NCBI GenBank assembly: GCA_034440635.1
Contig: JAOTON010001028.1
Span: forward strand, 2,010,310-2,074,309
Reading direction: 5' to 3'
DNA length: 64,000 bases
Origin: Lepas anatifera
Taxonomy: Eukaryota; Arthropoda; Thecostraca; Lepadidae
Shown one piece after another: positions 33,480-45,864 of the stretch. The number at the start of each line of letters is the position of its first letter. Position 1 is the first letter of the stretch. The position numbers and the translations under genes were made by a program. The notes beneath the pieces are model-generated. The model saw nothing but the letters and a program-made list of their open reading frames with translations, was not told the DNA's origin and did no database searches.

Positions 33480-33938
33480 GCCCTGTTCCAGTTGTCAGCA
33501 CAGTTTTGTCAGCACCAAATGCGGGCCGCGTTGCGCCTACGCCCTGTCCCTGTGGTTTTGCCCGCGGGCCGGTTGGCCTCGTCGGATGTGCTCCGGGACG
33601 CGGTTTTCGGGTGTGGCCTGTGTTTGGCTGTGGTGGGTGGTTTTAATGGTTGGTTGGTCTTGTAGGCGTTGGGGTATTTGGGGGCTGGCTTACGTCACAG
33701 GGCTGTAGCCTCTCCCCGGGAACTAGTTCTAGAGGTTTTACGGGCTGACGGCCTGCTGTTTGTGCTGATGAAAAATCGTAAGTGCACGAAGTGGCAGCCT
33801 AATATTTTTTAATGGTATAAAGGTTTAAGTTCCCTTTGCTTAGCACAAGCAAGAGGCGATTATGACGCTGATGTTACTTTTCTGGAGGAGAGGTTAGAGA
33901 TCCTGCTGACAAAACTGTGCTGACAGTTGGAACAGGGC
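33480..33938. mobile_element. PIF/Harbinger-like MITE
   Basis: Inverted termini of about 35 bp: GCCCTGTTCCAGTTGTCAGC... at 33,480 and its complement ...GGAACAGGGC ending at 33,938, with two or three mismatches. A TTA trinucleotide borders both sides (33,477-33,479 and 33,939-33,941). A 3-bp TTA duplication with G-rich/GCC ends is typical of PIF/Harbinger. The interior is GC-rich on the left but codes for no recognisable transposase. Confidence 0.8.
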
Positions 33939-33954
33939 TTATGGCCAACCGTAA

Positions 33955-34330
33955 ACCTCCGGGACCAGAATGACTTGATGTTATAAGCGTGACCCTCTGC
34001 GGCAAGCGACGCCCTAAATGTGACCGTCAGGGTCCCCTAGGGGCAGAAGAACACTCTTTAATCAGGTGGTTTACCTGTTTTCAACAGGGCCCTCTGTGAC
34101 AAGCATGATCAGCACATCATTCCGTATTTCCGTGGTCGGCAGGGCCCAATGCAGTCAGAAGAGCCTTCTGTCTGCCACCGAGAATGCCCTCTGTGGCCAG
34201 CGGGGGATGCTGTGACAAGTAGGGCCCTCTACGGTCAGCAGGTCCTTTGGGACCAGGAGTCTCCTCATTATCAGTAGGGCAATATTAGGTCAACGGGGAT
34301 CTCTTTAACTAACAAATCTTTCGGCCGCAG
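33955..34330. repeat. Minisatellite-like GTGACCAGCAGGGCCCTCT repeats
   Basis: Loose tandem units of roughly 24-30 bp built on GGGCCCTCTGTGRCMAGCA (for example 34,088, 34,185, 34,225). Strongly diverged. Composition is related in style to the 20.9-kb minisatellite, but the units differ. Confidence 0.55.
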
Positions 34331-35789
34331 TCAGGGTCATGTCTTGCCAGCATGTTGTTTTTGTCGGACAGGGCGATACCCCCGGTGACCATAAGAGCAC
34401 TCTGTATCGTAAATATATATTTGGAACTGAACGCACAGTTTATAAAAAGGTACTCCGGGACCAACAGTTCTTTCCGTGACCATTAAGGCCTGTCATATTC
34501 CTGTGGAAGGTCATGAGGTGACCTGAGGTCTAATCGGGAAATCGCTGGGACCCCTGAATCCAGGCGGGGAAGCATCCATGACTGTCTTTGACTGCCGTGA
34601 GTGGGACTGGTGGGACCCTTAAATCCATTAGGATCTAATTTTCCAGTTAGCGAACCCCTGGAGAAAGCCGGAAAGTGTACAAGTGTACACTGTGAACGAC
34701 TTTGAGTTCACTTTGGTCAGTCGAGGGTCCTATGTCGCTGCTAGAGCACAGTGAAGACAGGCCAACGGACAAAATCTGGTTATAGCTAGTTATAGTTCCT
34801 GTAAAAATTCAGGTAGATGCTGTTGAAGGAGAAACACAAACACATTTTTCCGAGTTGATCGCTGATGTGGAGTACTCCTAAACTGGGCCTTTGCTAGCCT
34901 TAGGGTCGCCAGGGGCCGTGTTATGATGCCGAGAGTACATAAGAATGGGCGCATGCACGTCGATATTTTATTTTGATTTCCAGCCTGTGCCCGCACTGCG
35001 CAGGTGAGGTCAAATCAGCATTGTGATCGTAGAGTGCACCTTAGATCGGTATGCTGATATTCTGCGTAGGCTAGGTCGGTACTGGTCCCTGTGCATCCCC
35101 GGTACGCTTGTCCTACGTCGAGCGTGGCTACGCACGGAAGGAGGCCATAGTACCACATTGGAATACGGAAAGTTGCTTGTCTCTGTCAAATCTTAGGAGG
35201 GCATAATATTAGAATATAGCCTTAGAAAGGTTTACAATAACTGGGGTCTTGAAGTAAGCCAAAGTCCATGAACTTAAGTCATAGATCCTTCGTGGCTGGC
35301 TAGCTCAGATTGAGGGAACTGGGATCACTGCTCTGACCTAGTGGTTTATTAGACCCTTATATCTAGTTAAGGCCCTGTGTGCTAATCATCATCATATAAG
35401 CAAAATCAGTAGTCCATGTAACCATCATGGGGCTTCCCAATGTGTATCAGGATTTGATCTGACATGTCCTGTAGAAACCTAATCCCCAATGACAATCATA
35501 GGCTCATTGAAGGAGACGTGCCTATTCTAAATATTCGTTGGTGTTCTACAAACTGTTTAAGGATTCTGAAGATAATTTTGATCACCGATTTAGGAGAAAA
35601 TAGTCCCCATGCAGTCTCCCTGGGTCCCAAAGTGTCTTTACTAACCGTGGGTTCCAGTGCATCAATAAAATAAACGCCAAAGAGATACATTCACTTTTTA
35701 CCACTGCTGAGATATATTTTAGATAAATTCAAAGCTATGATGTTTCCCAATTTTTTTAAAAGAAATTATGAAACCAATTACCTCTTTGA
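34331..35789. other. No recognisable feature
   Basis: Unassigned intergenic DNA upstream of the MyoD promoter. An isolated AGGTCA cluster (GGTCATGAGGTGACCTGAGGTC) lies at 34,499. Confidence 0.45.
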
Positions 35790-36772
35790 CCCCCGCCCCA
35801 GTGGGGGCTGTTTGAACACCCTCCTCCGATTTTTCGGGCGGAAAGAAAAAACGGCGACGCGAAGCGCCGCCGTACTCGGCACACCTTATTCTTGATTGAT
35901 TCCGCAAGGTTGCCCAAAATTCTAAGCTTGGGTCATCTCAGGTCAGGTCATCAGTGCAGGTCAAGTGACCTTACCTCAAAACATGTTGAATATGGCATAA
36001 GTAGGAAATATGTGAATGTATCGGATTGAAACTTATAACACATAATGGCCCTACCGAGTTCTCCAAAATGTTCCAGGATTTTTCATATCGATGACATAAG
36101 GTCAAATACGGACCATGAGCTCTCCATTGGAAATAGAGGAAAACAGAAAATGGACTGTATTTGTGTAGATGAAGGTGATAATACCTTCATATTCTCCAAA
36201 TCGAAGTATCTTAGGCCCCTTTATAGGTTCATGTTGCAATTTTTGACCTGTGACCTCTGAGAGGTCATCCGAAGCTACTTAAGCAGTTTTTAGACGTAGG
36301 TCAATAACTTTGCAGTGAATGATAATACAGCTTTTATGTTTATACCATTGCGTTTGGATTACTATTACCAGTCGATTGATAGGCATATGGACTACGCTAA
36401 GTCTAAAAGTGACCTTGACCTGACCTGAGGTCAGGTGATTTGTGTTTTGACCTACCATGCTCATATTATACATCATTCGATTCGCATTGACGAGAGAGAG
36501 CAAACAGTGCCTACAAATTTTTTTCTAACTCAACGCTGTCAGACGCTAGAGTCCAACAGCTTTGCTCAAAATGCCAACTTCTTTGACCTGTCAGATCTCA
36601 ATGTTGACCTGAGCTAAAAAGTGACTGACATAGTGTCTTCATGAATTTGTATGAGCTATCCACCAGGGTTTGGGTTTTTTTCGCTATCCTGCATAGAGGC
36701 CGAGTTCGAGAGGGGGTGTTCAAATGCCCCCCACCAGGGCGAAGGTGACTCGGAGGCCCAGCGGGGCACGGG
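35790..36772 (+). mobile_element. TTAA-type AGGTCA element, family E, copy 2
   Basis: 983 bp starting CCCCCGCCCCAGTGGGGG after TTGA (decayed TTAA) and ending GGGGCACGGG before TTAA (36,773-36,776). It aligns along its length with 3,891-4,803. It carries AGGTCAGGTCA (35,940), AGGTCA-ag-TGACCT (about 35,957) and the everted repeat TGACCT-ctgag-AGGTCA (36,251-36,267). No coding capacity. Confidence 0.83.
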
Positions 36773-36819
36773 TTAACTGATTCAGTTCGCAAAAAAATAC
36801 TTTAAATAAATGGATAAAG

Positions 36820-36935
36820 AACATAAAATTTGGCGCCCCAGCCGGCCTAAAAATGGCGTGCCCTGGCCATGAAAGTGGCGCCCCCAGCACTGCGCCCCCC
36901 TAGCGAAAAATCCTGGATCAGCCCCTGTTTCCTTT
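36820..36935. repeat. GCGCCCC repeat fragment ending in TCCTGGATC
   Basis: TTGGCGCCCCAGCC, AAAGTGGCGCCCCC, ACTGCGCCCCCC then AAATCCTGGATCAGCCCCTG, which is a reverse CAGGGGC-GATCCAGGA end. A short relative of the 30.5- and 59.8-kb arrays. Confidence 0.6.
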
Positions 36936-37238
36936 TCTTCGATTACGGGAAAATTTCTGAAAGTGTCGCGATGTTTCCATAAATGAGCTGGAATAGCACT
37001 TTTTTGCTCCCTTTCCCCCAAACTTTTTACGTTAGTTGCTAGTCTCATTCATACAAAGCATTCGCACGATGATGCATACAGCGCAGATGTTTCCATTTGC
37101 CGGCAACCTTACGGGACAGCGGCACAGCATTCTGCGGGCCATAGACTGCTCCGGTCTTTTCACGCCGCTGCGCCCGGCCCAGGCCGAGCCCTTGCACGAA
37201 GGCCCAGTGCGAAAGACCGGACCGGTGGATCATTTTAA

Positions 37239-38276
37239 CACCCGCCTCGGTAGGCCACCGAGCCACCTTCGCCCTGGTGTAGGGGTCTTCAAACAACTCC
37301 AATCTCAAACTTCGCTCGTATGAGAGATAGCAAAAAAAACGCGAAGAGTGTTGAATAGCTCATACAAATTCATGAAGAAACTATATCGGACACTTTTTGT
37401 CTCAGGCCAATATTGAGGTCATGACAGGTCAAAGAAAGTGGCATGTTAGAGAAGAGTTTTGGGGCTCTAGGTCTGACAGATAAGTATTAGAATCATTTTT
37501 AGGCACTATTCGCTTCCTCTCGCTACGGCCAAGCGAACGATGTATAATATGACTTTACTAGGTAAAAAATAAGAATAACCAGACCTGAGGTTAGGGATCT
37601 AGGGATCTAACCGGTAAGCTTTGGGGGGCAGGCCAAAGTCGATAACAACGTCACGCAGTGAGAGTGTGCCACAATTTTAATTATAACTAGGTGGTAGGTT
37701 TTTCGGGTGAGCCCAAGAGTCGATAAGTAGAAAATAAAAGAACTTCGCCGGGTCAAGCATGTGGCCACAAGCTGCTTGTTTTACTACCGAAGGCCCAATG
37801 TTTATAATGAAGTTGACTGGTCATGTTTGAAGTTGAGAGTTGAAGTACCAAAGCCTTGCTTATAAACTAAAAAGGAATCTGGGAAAAAGGAGGTCGACAG
37901 CTTTTGTAGCTGACCTTAGGTCAGGTCAAATCCTGGATTTGACCTAGCAAGGTGAACTTATATATCATTCGATTCGGCTTGCTGCGAGGATTCATACAGT
38001 TCAAATCATTTTGCTCTATCTTTACTTGTTCAGATGAAATGGTCGAAAAAACTTAATTGACATGTTATCCCTATTACGGCATGTTTTGACCTCTCGTGAC
38101 CTTAAATGTGACCTGACAAAAAAATGCTTCAAATAATTTCGACGGAGAAGTGGATGGGCTACCCAACGCCGTTTACCATTTTTTGCTACCTACCGTGGTT
38201 CTCGAGATCTTAGGGGGGCGGGTACCCGCCCCTCTCGTCAAAGCGAAGGTGGCTCAGACCCCCGTCAATGCGCGTG
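37239..38276 (-). mobile_element. TTAA-flanked element, family E, copy 3
   Basis: 1,038 bp between TTAA at 37,235-37,238 and 38,277-38,280, starting CACCCGCCTCGG and ending AATGCGCGTG. The left part matches the reverse complement of the family E right end (CCGAGCCACCTTCGCCCTGGTG, CTTCGCTCGTATGAGAGATAGC). It contains TGACCT/AGGTCA clusters near 37,425, 37,910 and 38,100. A truncated hAT-MITE relative lies inside. On its right side it abuts dispersed repeat copy C at a TTAA that is unoccupied in copy A (24,669-24,672). Confidence 0.8.
37607..37895 (-). mobile_element. Truncated hAT-MITE relative nested in family E copy
   Basis: The reverse complement aligns with 24,790-25,100: CGTCACGCAGTGAGAGT, GTCGATAAG, CAACTTG-like and AAGTTGACTGGTC blocks in the same order. 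Neither CAGTGGCG terminus is preserved, so it is an older, eroded insertion. Confidence 0.75.
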
Positions 38277-38395
38277 TTAAGCAGTGATGCAGTCCATAAG
38301 ATATGGCAAAGTAGAAATTATTCACAATAGCTGAATTACGTGCATATTTTTCACTACACAATTCGTCCACACATTGGAAAAAAATTTGAAATTAA

Positions 38396-39418
38396 CCCGC
38401 GCCCCACCGGGGTCCAGCGCCACCTTCGCCCCACCGGGGCCATCGATGGCCCCCTCTAACTCCGAAAATATGGGCGTTGGCGCAAATCTGCAAAGTGCAA
38501 TAGAAAGCTTGCGTAAATTCAGTAAGAAATTACTTTGCATGTTTTAGTGCTCAGGTCAATGGTTTGACCTCCAGAGGTCAAATTAGGTTAAGATCGGCTA
38601 TTTCCAGTAAAACATGCAATCCTTAAGAAACCTGAGCAAAGCTCTCACGCCATTAGAGCTACTGAGATCTAGCAAAACTCATTTGATAGGAAAATACCAA
38701 GACTTTCTCTGCTATGTGGAACACAATGGCCTCCCGCCAGTGGTTTGACCTCCAGAGGGTACCTCGTGACTTAATATGACCTGAGGTTTCGAAAGGTAAG
38801 AAAGTGACCGTGTTGTATATCAAATGAAAGCCAGTGACAAGACAAACACGATGGTGTCTGTTTCAGGTCTCTAGCTTAATTAGGTCAAACGTTATTGTCA
38901 AAATACTGTTTTTGACCCCTGGTGACCTTGGATGACCTTGGGGAGGTCAAAGGGCAAATATGGCCCCTGGAATCCGTGAAAGGGTGTCCAAGAACGCTTT
39001 TCTGATCAAGCTGAGCATTTTCAATCGCTTTTGTGACTTTTAGATTATAAGACAGCTTTTCCCCATGCTTTTTCAATGGGAGAGGTCACCTCGTGACCTG
39101 ATCTCAGGGCACGAAATCGAAAAATCCCGGATATACACCTTGTAGACCCTGGAGGGGCCATAAAGTGTAGGAAGTTTCAAATTCATCGAATTCGAAATGT
39201 AGCTCTTACAGAGCTCTAAAGTTGAAGTGAGGTGACCTTGGTTGACCTCGTCTGGTGACCTGACCTTGAGTAACCCGGGGTAAAAATTTCAGAGATGGTG
39301 GGAAAATGATGCAGTGAGAGGTAGAGCCCTCAACAGCGGTGCTGCGCTTCTTCGTTTTTCTGCTATCCCGGAAAAACCTTAAGGGGGGCCATCGATGGCC
39401 TCCCCAGTGGGGCGAGGG
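38396..39418 (-). mobile_element. TTAA-flanked AGGTCA element, family D, copy 2
   Basis: 1,023 bp between TTAA at 38,392-38,395 and 39,419-39,422, starting CCCGCGCCCCACCGGGG and ending GTGGGGCGAGGG. It is the inverted homologue of 13,766-14,807. Subterminal palindromes GGGGCCATCGATGGCCCC (38,436-38,453) and a near-copy at 39,386 lie at both ends. It keeps TGACCT-tggt-TGACCT (DR4, 39,233-39,248) and TGACCT-ccag-AGGTCA (38,565-38,580). It sits inside repeat copy C; copy A shows unoccupied, alignable flanks around TTAA 24,560-24,563. Confidence 0.87.
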
Positions 39419-40255
39419 TTAACAAAAGGCCCAGCATCATGGGGCCTTTGGTCTGTGGTGCTAGGTGTTTTCAAACATATGTACAAATTTGTAAATATTT
39501 GTATGCATCGACATATTATTTAATGTTCATTTGTTATAAGCAGCGCCTCTTTCCTTGCGTTTCTGCCGGCTGATATCATGCCATGACGTGACAGTCCGAG
39601 AGCCTTTCTATACTTTTTATTGAGACGCGATAGCGTTTCCAAAAATGTAAAAAGAGAAGCCGGTTGCACGGCAATTCTTTGTACAAATAATCAAGTACAA
39701 ATCAAAATCCAGGATGATATCACCCTCAATATAAAACATTGGTTCTTAATTACTTTTATACTCATCCCATCTGCTCCTGAAAAACAATCCCATGAATCAT
39801 TCTTAGGAATACATATAAATATATTTGGTGAGCATGTTTTGATATTTTGCAAATACAGTTATTTGACTTTTTTATTCACAAGGTTTGCTTTCATTCATGA
39901 GGCACCTAATAGCGAAAAATACAGCAATAAATCAGAGCGCAGTCCTGTGTCTGGTATGAGGGTTTGTGTTTCAAGTAATAATGCGTTTGCTTCTACCACC
40001 TACCCTTGTTTAGATCATGATCGCTCATAGAAAATTTTAATCCAAATTTATTGGAAACAATTATAGGAGCATTTGTGGAGGAATAATATTTATGAAACAG
40101 TCAGAAGGGGGGACATCGCAGTTTGTCTCGTACGATTAGGTAAGATCTCTGGCGCCCACCTTACAATGGCCAGGAACCTCATTATCATAATCATTATTCC
40201 GAATCATGTTCCGAATTCATCACATTCGGAACGCCTCATCGGACCAAACAAGCAA

Positions 40256-40543
40256 ATAATTTTGAAGTTACTTTTGAAAATACAACGCTAAAATCTGCCG
40301 GAACCGTGAAAATTCTTGGAATAACTTTGGATAAGCATCTGACTGGGGAGCAACAAACATCTAAAGTCACAAAACGATGTTTTGGTTCACGTCTCTCTAT
40401 CAACAAGCTGGCTCACAGTCTCCCTCGGAAAACAACCAAAACGCTTGTAGAAGCCCTCGTGTCTCCCCACATGCGGTACTGTCTGCCATCCTGGGCTCCA
40501 GTCACTGACCAGAACCACCAAACGCTGAACAAGGTCATGAACT
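40256..40543 (+). pseudogene. LINE X reverse transcriptase C-terminal fragment, part 1
   Basis: KILGITLDKHL, then a LVEALVSPHMRYCLPSW stretch and LNKVMN: the region after the catalytic RT motifs in CR1/Jockey-like LINEs. The sentence continues with FGVRIVTGKKKYDRIS at 46,882, so the intervening 6.3 kb is a later insertion flanked by AACT (40,540-40,543 and 46,879-46,882). Confidence 0.82.
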
Positions 40544-40545
40544 GA

Positions 40546-41945
40546 GGGAGACTGAGGGAAGAAGTAGAGTGTTATAGAAGTGAACTACAAAAGGCCAAGG
40601 AGGAACTTAGGGAACTGCGCTCTGAAGTAACTGAGATGCAGTTTAAGATTTCTGAGAATGCTGATAGAGGAGAGGTAGTAAAGAATGGCCTTGCTACTCT
40701 GGATAGGAGCTGCTCCTCTGTGGTCCAGGCTCAGGCCCAGCTTTCAGGAGAGCACAGGTCCCTATCTGCTTGTCAGGAAAAGCTTGCCATGTCCCTGGAG
40801 GAGCAGGCACAGTACAGCAGAAAGTTCACCCTTCTGCTCACTGGAAAAGTGATTCCACCTCCTGGGGAAAGTGAGGATACTCGCCTCTTGGCCTGCAACC
40901 TGGTGAATGAGTTTCTTGGTGTCCATGTGGCTCCTCCTGAAATAACAGCTTGCCATCGGCTCCGTAACAAGAAGATTATTCTGATGAGATTTGCATACCT
41001 TGGACAGAGGATGCTTGTCTATAACCGCCGAACTAAACCAGTACGTCATGGCTTGATTGTCCATGAAAGTCTGACTGCGGAGAGACTGGAGGTTGTCAGG
41101 ATCCTACGGGACCTGTATACCCCGCGTGTCAACTCCCCTCCAATCCTACTACACCAGTAGCGGACGCATCTTTGTGAGGCTCCATGGCAGCTCTGGGCCC
41201 ACTGAGATCATGGTTGGAACTTCTAGGGCTGATATCCTGAGACTTTGTGGGGTTGTGCGATCTGAGGCGGGTGGAGTTGACGTGCCTCACTCCTCTGGCA
41301 GGGTGGCTGAGCTGCCTACGCTGTACGCCCGCGTGAAGCACCTCGTGATATGGGAGGACTTCACGTGGTGGAGGGCGGCAGCCCAAGGGGATCTCGTGGA
41401 CCCCTTGAACATGCTGCTGATGGTGGGTCTCTTGCTTCTGTGGCGCCTCGGGGATCTTCCACCGCCCCTGCTGGTGATTCCTCATCCGGTGGTGGCACTT
41501 TTGGTGAGTCTGCCCCCGGGTCTCTGGCACGGATGCCTCACTTCCTGTGTGTGCTGTTGCTGGCTTGGATTCTGGACTACCTAGTACTGGAGGGCTCAGG
41601 GATACTGGGTCCCTTGCTCTGCCCGGGCCTGCCCCTGTGGGGCTGGCCTCTTGCTCTGGGGGTCTGGTTCGGCTGATACCGATGGTGATGTTGGGTTGGG
41701 GGATCTCCTGGTCCCTCTTCAGTGGAGCCTGGGTCTGAGTTGCGGAGCGGGTCAGGGAATGAGCGGGAACCTGTGTTGGCTCGGCAAGCTGACAGTCCTG
41801 TGACATTGAGTGGTGGGGCTGGAGATGGTGACAGTCAGCGGCAGCCCCTGACCAGGTGGAGCCTAAGATGTCCCTCAGCCCTGCCTCCTCCACGCAGGGG
41901 TGCAGCTCCTGTGGGAGGCCAGCCTCAGCCGCCCAGCTTTCCCTG
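40546..41945 (+). pseudogene. LINE Y ORF1 (coiled coil + RRM-like), frameshifted
   Basis: An open frame without its own start codon because the element is 5' truncated. The N-terminal ~70 residues are a heptad-rich coiled coil (ELQKAKEELRELRSEV). Then comes an RRM/CTD-like part (ACHRLRNKKIILMRF, VHESLTAERLEVVRILRDL) typical of ORF1 nucleic-acid chaperones of LINEs. The frame breaks near 41,140-41,160 and the next frame continues with SGRIFVRLHGS and a RADILRL motif to about 41,340. A Gly/Ser/Pro-rich tail is scattered over several frames. ORF1 proteins coat the LINE RNA; this copy is dead. Confidence 0.75.
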
Positions 41946-42863
41946 ATTACGAGGCGGGTATCTGCTGATGGCGGGGACAGATATCGTCCATCTTCCCCTG
42001 ACCACTACTGGAGCCAGTGACCAGGTATAGGCTGCTTCTGTTTGTTGCTGTGTAGGTGCACTTCATTGGTTATGAGTGTTAGTAATTTACTAGGGTCCAC
42101 AGTCATTTCTCATGTATTCCTGAAATCTGATTTAGTTCCGTGCTGGGCTTACCTTACTGTATGACCCGTAGTGTTGTACTCCATTCTGTGGCTTACATGC
42201 AGAGCTGTGTTCCACACTGTGTTTGCCATATACTGGGGTTGAATTCTGCACCTCCAGCTGATTAATTAATTCTTCCGGCTAAGTGGATCAGCTGCACCCT
42301 TGTGGACAGGGGAACTGGGCCTTTTTCTGGCCATTGATCGATTTGACTTGGGCTCCACAGCACTGTTCCACTCGATTTTTTTACACCGTTTTGCTCACAT
42401 AATTGCCAGGTGGTTGAATTTGACTTACCTAAATCCCCAGGGCTCCCCTCTCAGCAGTCTGCATGGAACTGCTGTTGGGCCTGATCTGCCCCCAGCTCAA
42501 GTCTGGGTACTGCAAATGTGGGATCTCCTCTCGCTGCTTCTTGTTCTATTTTGTAAGTCTGAGTTTGTAAGACTTCCTTGGCTGTAGTTACTTCATTCTG
42601 TAGTAGTAGTTTGACTGCAGCTCTTTTTCCCCTCATTGTCACTTCATTGTTATGCATTTTATTTTATTTTTTTATTTTTGGCTTTCTTTTGCTAGTACAT
42701 CACCTGAACCTGATTGTGAGATATTTGAAATCTATTTTGCTCTTTACTGGCTGGTCCACCGGCCTGTGTGCCTATCATTGGTGAAATACTTGTTTCTCTT
42801 TACTGCATCAGTGTAGCTTACCCCCCACCCAGATACCTTCTCTGCATTGTGAATTGAACTTCT

Positions 42864-43808
42864 TTGTTAGTCATTTCTGGTCCAGTATATCTTAGCAACC
42901 ATTCACGATTCTCTCCAAACTTTCCCTGCCTGGATGATGAGAACCATATCTCTAGTAAATTCAAAACTATACTAGACTCCTGCAAATACCTATCCCCCTC
43001 TGATTTTTCTCAGCCTACCCCAGTGCTCGAAGATGTTTCAATTGTTCATATTAATATAAGATCCCTCCCCAAAAACTTTGATTCACTGGAGCATTTTGTA
43101 TCCCGTCTCAAACCAAAACCCAAAATCATTCTTCTCACCGAACTCTGGCTTGCCCCAGATTGTACTAGCCCTTATTCCCTTCGTGACTACTGTTTAGAAG
43201 TTTCAACTCCTCCAGAATTTAAAGGTAAGGGGGCTGCCATTTACATTAGTAGACAATTAGTCTATAGCAGGAGAGGAGATCTAGAATCTCAGTCTGTCCC
43301 ATTTCAATCTGCTTTCATAGAGATATCTCAAACATTGCCCTTCAATCTTGTAATTGGCTCTATATACCGTTCTCCTTCCTACCCATCTACTCTGTTTATT
43401 GACTACATTGAAGACACCATGGACAAAATTTCACAAGAAAAGAAAACTTGCATAATGGGAGGCGATTATAATTTTGATCTTCTAAAGTCAGATTCTCATG
43501 AACCAACAGGACATTTCCTCAACATGCTGGCATCATCAGGCTACCTACCTTGCATCTCTATCCCAACACGAGTAACTTGCAATTCACAAACTCTTATTGA
43601 CAACTTCTTCTGTAATGACCCATCAATCATCCAAGCTTCATCTGTCATTACCGCGGACATCAGTGACCATCTTCCCATCTTGCTTCAACTTTCCACTAGA
43701 CTAGAGAAACCTAAAAGAACTTCAGTCATCCAGCATCCATTTGACTTTAGGAAAACTAATGCTCTTATACAGAATGTGACCTCTAGCCTAGCAAACTTTT
43801 TTCAATAA
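42864..43808 (+). pseudogene. LINE Y ORF2, apurinic-like endonuclease domain
   Basis: About 315 codons, intact in frame. Recognisable AP-endonuclease motifs in order: HINIRSLP, a catalytic Glu in LLTELWL, GSIYRSPS, GGDYNFDLL (about 43,461-43,487) and SDHLPI (about 43,660). This domain nicks target DNA to prime reverse transcription. The frame ends in a stop at 43,806, and ORF2 continues out of frame, so the full protein is broken. Confidence 0.9.
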
Positions 43809-45864
43809 CTGATCCCATTATTGCTGCAAATCATCTTCAAGAAACCATATCTTCTGAAATCAATAAACTACGAATACAAAAATTGATAGAAGAACTGTAC
43901 CTATTCAACCCTGGATTTCCCACCACTTATTACACTGCATAAACAAAAAAATGATCTGTACAAAAATGCATTAAATCAAAAGATAGACAAGACCACATAG
44001 CTTATAAGACTTACCACAACTACCTCACCAGTGCCATACGCACTGCCCAAAAACTTTATTTTCAACGAAAATTACTAGAACATCAGTCAAATCCAGTAAA
44101 ACTTTGGGATACTCTCCTCACAGCCGTCCGCAAAAATAAATCCAGAAAGACCTTCCTGACACTTTCCACCATGATGGTGCTTCCATTTCCGATAATCACC
44201 AAATTGCAAACTATTTCAACAAATTCTTTTCCGAAATTGCTGCCTCCTAGATGCAAAAATACCGCAGCCCGCTTCAGATCCTCTTCATTTTCTTGGTGAT
44301 CAAATGAACTCGGAATTTAATTTTTCCCAGTATCTTCTTACCTAGTTGAAAAAATAATTCCATCTCTTGGAAATACGGGTGCTGGGTACGATGGAATCAG
44401 CTCAAAATTTTGAAATTACTTGCTCCAACTATATCGTCCCACCTGTCCCATCTATTCAATCTCTGCTTTGCTTCTGGTATCTTCCTGATAAACTCAAAAT
44501 TGCTGTGGTGGTTCCTGTATTCAAATCTGGTGATGCTTCAGCCTTTACAAACTATCGGCCTATTTCCATTCTTCCGATTATCTCCAAAGTTTTTGAAAAA
44601 CAAAATTTATGAACAGGTTGTAAATTACCTCTCCCAAAACAACATAATATATGACCATCAATTTGGATTTCGGCCGAACCACAGTACTTGCATGCCCATT
44701 TCTCTTCTTCGAGTATATCACTTCTGCATTAGTATCAAAGAATGTCTGTGCTGCCATCTACCTAAATTTTTCTAAAGCTTTTGATACGGTTAACCATTCA
44801 ATTCTCTTGTCAAAACTAAGATTATACGGGTTTGAAAATATTTCTTTGAAATTCTTCGAATCTTCCCTGTCAAATCGCTCTCAATTTGTAAAAATCAATG
44901 GAACTATGTCAGGCACCCCTGCCTCCATGCCCCTCGGAGTTCCACAGGAAGTGTACTTGGACCCCTTCTATTTTTACTATATATTAATGATATACATAAA
45001 AGCTCAGCAAACCCGAAATTTCTTCTTTTGCCGACGACACAGCCCTATTTTTCTCTGCCAAAACCACTTCTGAACTACAGCTTAAAATAAACCAAAGTCT
45101 TCTCGAGGTAACGACCTGGCTAAATTGTAACAGACTCACACTAAACGCCAAAAAATCAGTATATCAACTCTTTCCCACCTCCAGCAGTAATATCCCTATC
45201 CACATCAATAATACAATGCTTGAAAGATGTCGCTCAACGAATTACCTTGGAGTCAAAATTGATGAGGATCTGAAGTGGGGAACCCATATCAAGCAAGTAG
45301 AAAATTCAATTGCCAGAAACATTGGTTTAATTAGACGAGCTCAACATATTCTAAATTCTGATCACCTTCTCCTGCTTTACAATGCTCTCGTCCTTCCCCG
45401 ACTTCTTTATGGCTTAGAAATCTGGGGCAATACCTTCAAATACAGATTAGACAAAATTTTACTGCTTCAGAAGAAAATGATATGAACAATTGATCATTCG
45501 GACAGGCTCGCCCACTCTGCCCCTATTTTTAAAAAACACTGTGTACTTAAAATCCATGACCTAGTTCAATTTGTTAACTTCAACTTCCTCCATAAAGCAA
45601 TAACTGGTACTCTACCTACACCTTTAAAAGACTTAATCAACGTCCGAAACCCGTTAAATCTGCAGAGGCAGGTCCGCCAGAATAGTCATTTTTTCTGTCC
45701 CTTTTGCTCCAACAATGTATAGAAAATTGTCACTGTTCATTGCTGCCCCCGAAGCTGGAACCAAATTATCGCCTCTAAAATTCGAAATGTCAACGATATC
45801 CCCCGCAGTAAAACGTTCTTCAAAAAGGTTGTGAAGAAAATATTTATTGATAATTATGTATAGA
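43809..45864 (+). pseudogene. LINE Y ORF2, reverse transcriptase and C-terminal region, several frameshifts
   Basis: RT motifs are spread over three frames: GYDGIS (about 44,390), YRPISILPI (about 44,555), HQFGFR (about 44,655), FSKAFDTVNHS (about 44,770), PLGVPQ (about 44,933) and FADD at 45,027-45,038 (catalytic site). These are followed by TNYLGVKID (about 45,237) and a C-terminal SWNQIIASKIRNVND (about 45,760) ending with a stop near 45,862. Frameshifts fall near 44,600, 44,770 and 44,950-45,020, and in-frame stops at 45,483 and 45,719. Not functional. Confidence 0.87.

Noticed and set aside
41129..41893. 254-codon minus-strand open frame over LINE Y ORF1
   Set aside because: Antisense to the recognisable ORF1; Pro/Gln/His-rich content is the complement of a Gly/Ser-rich tail.
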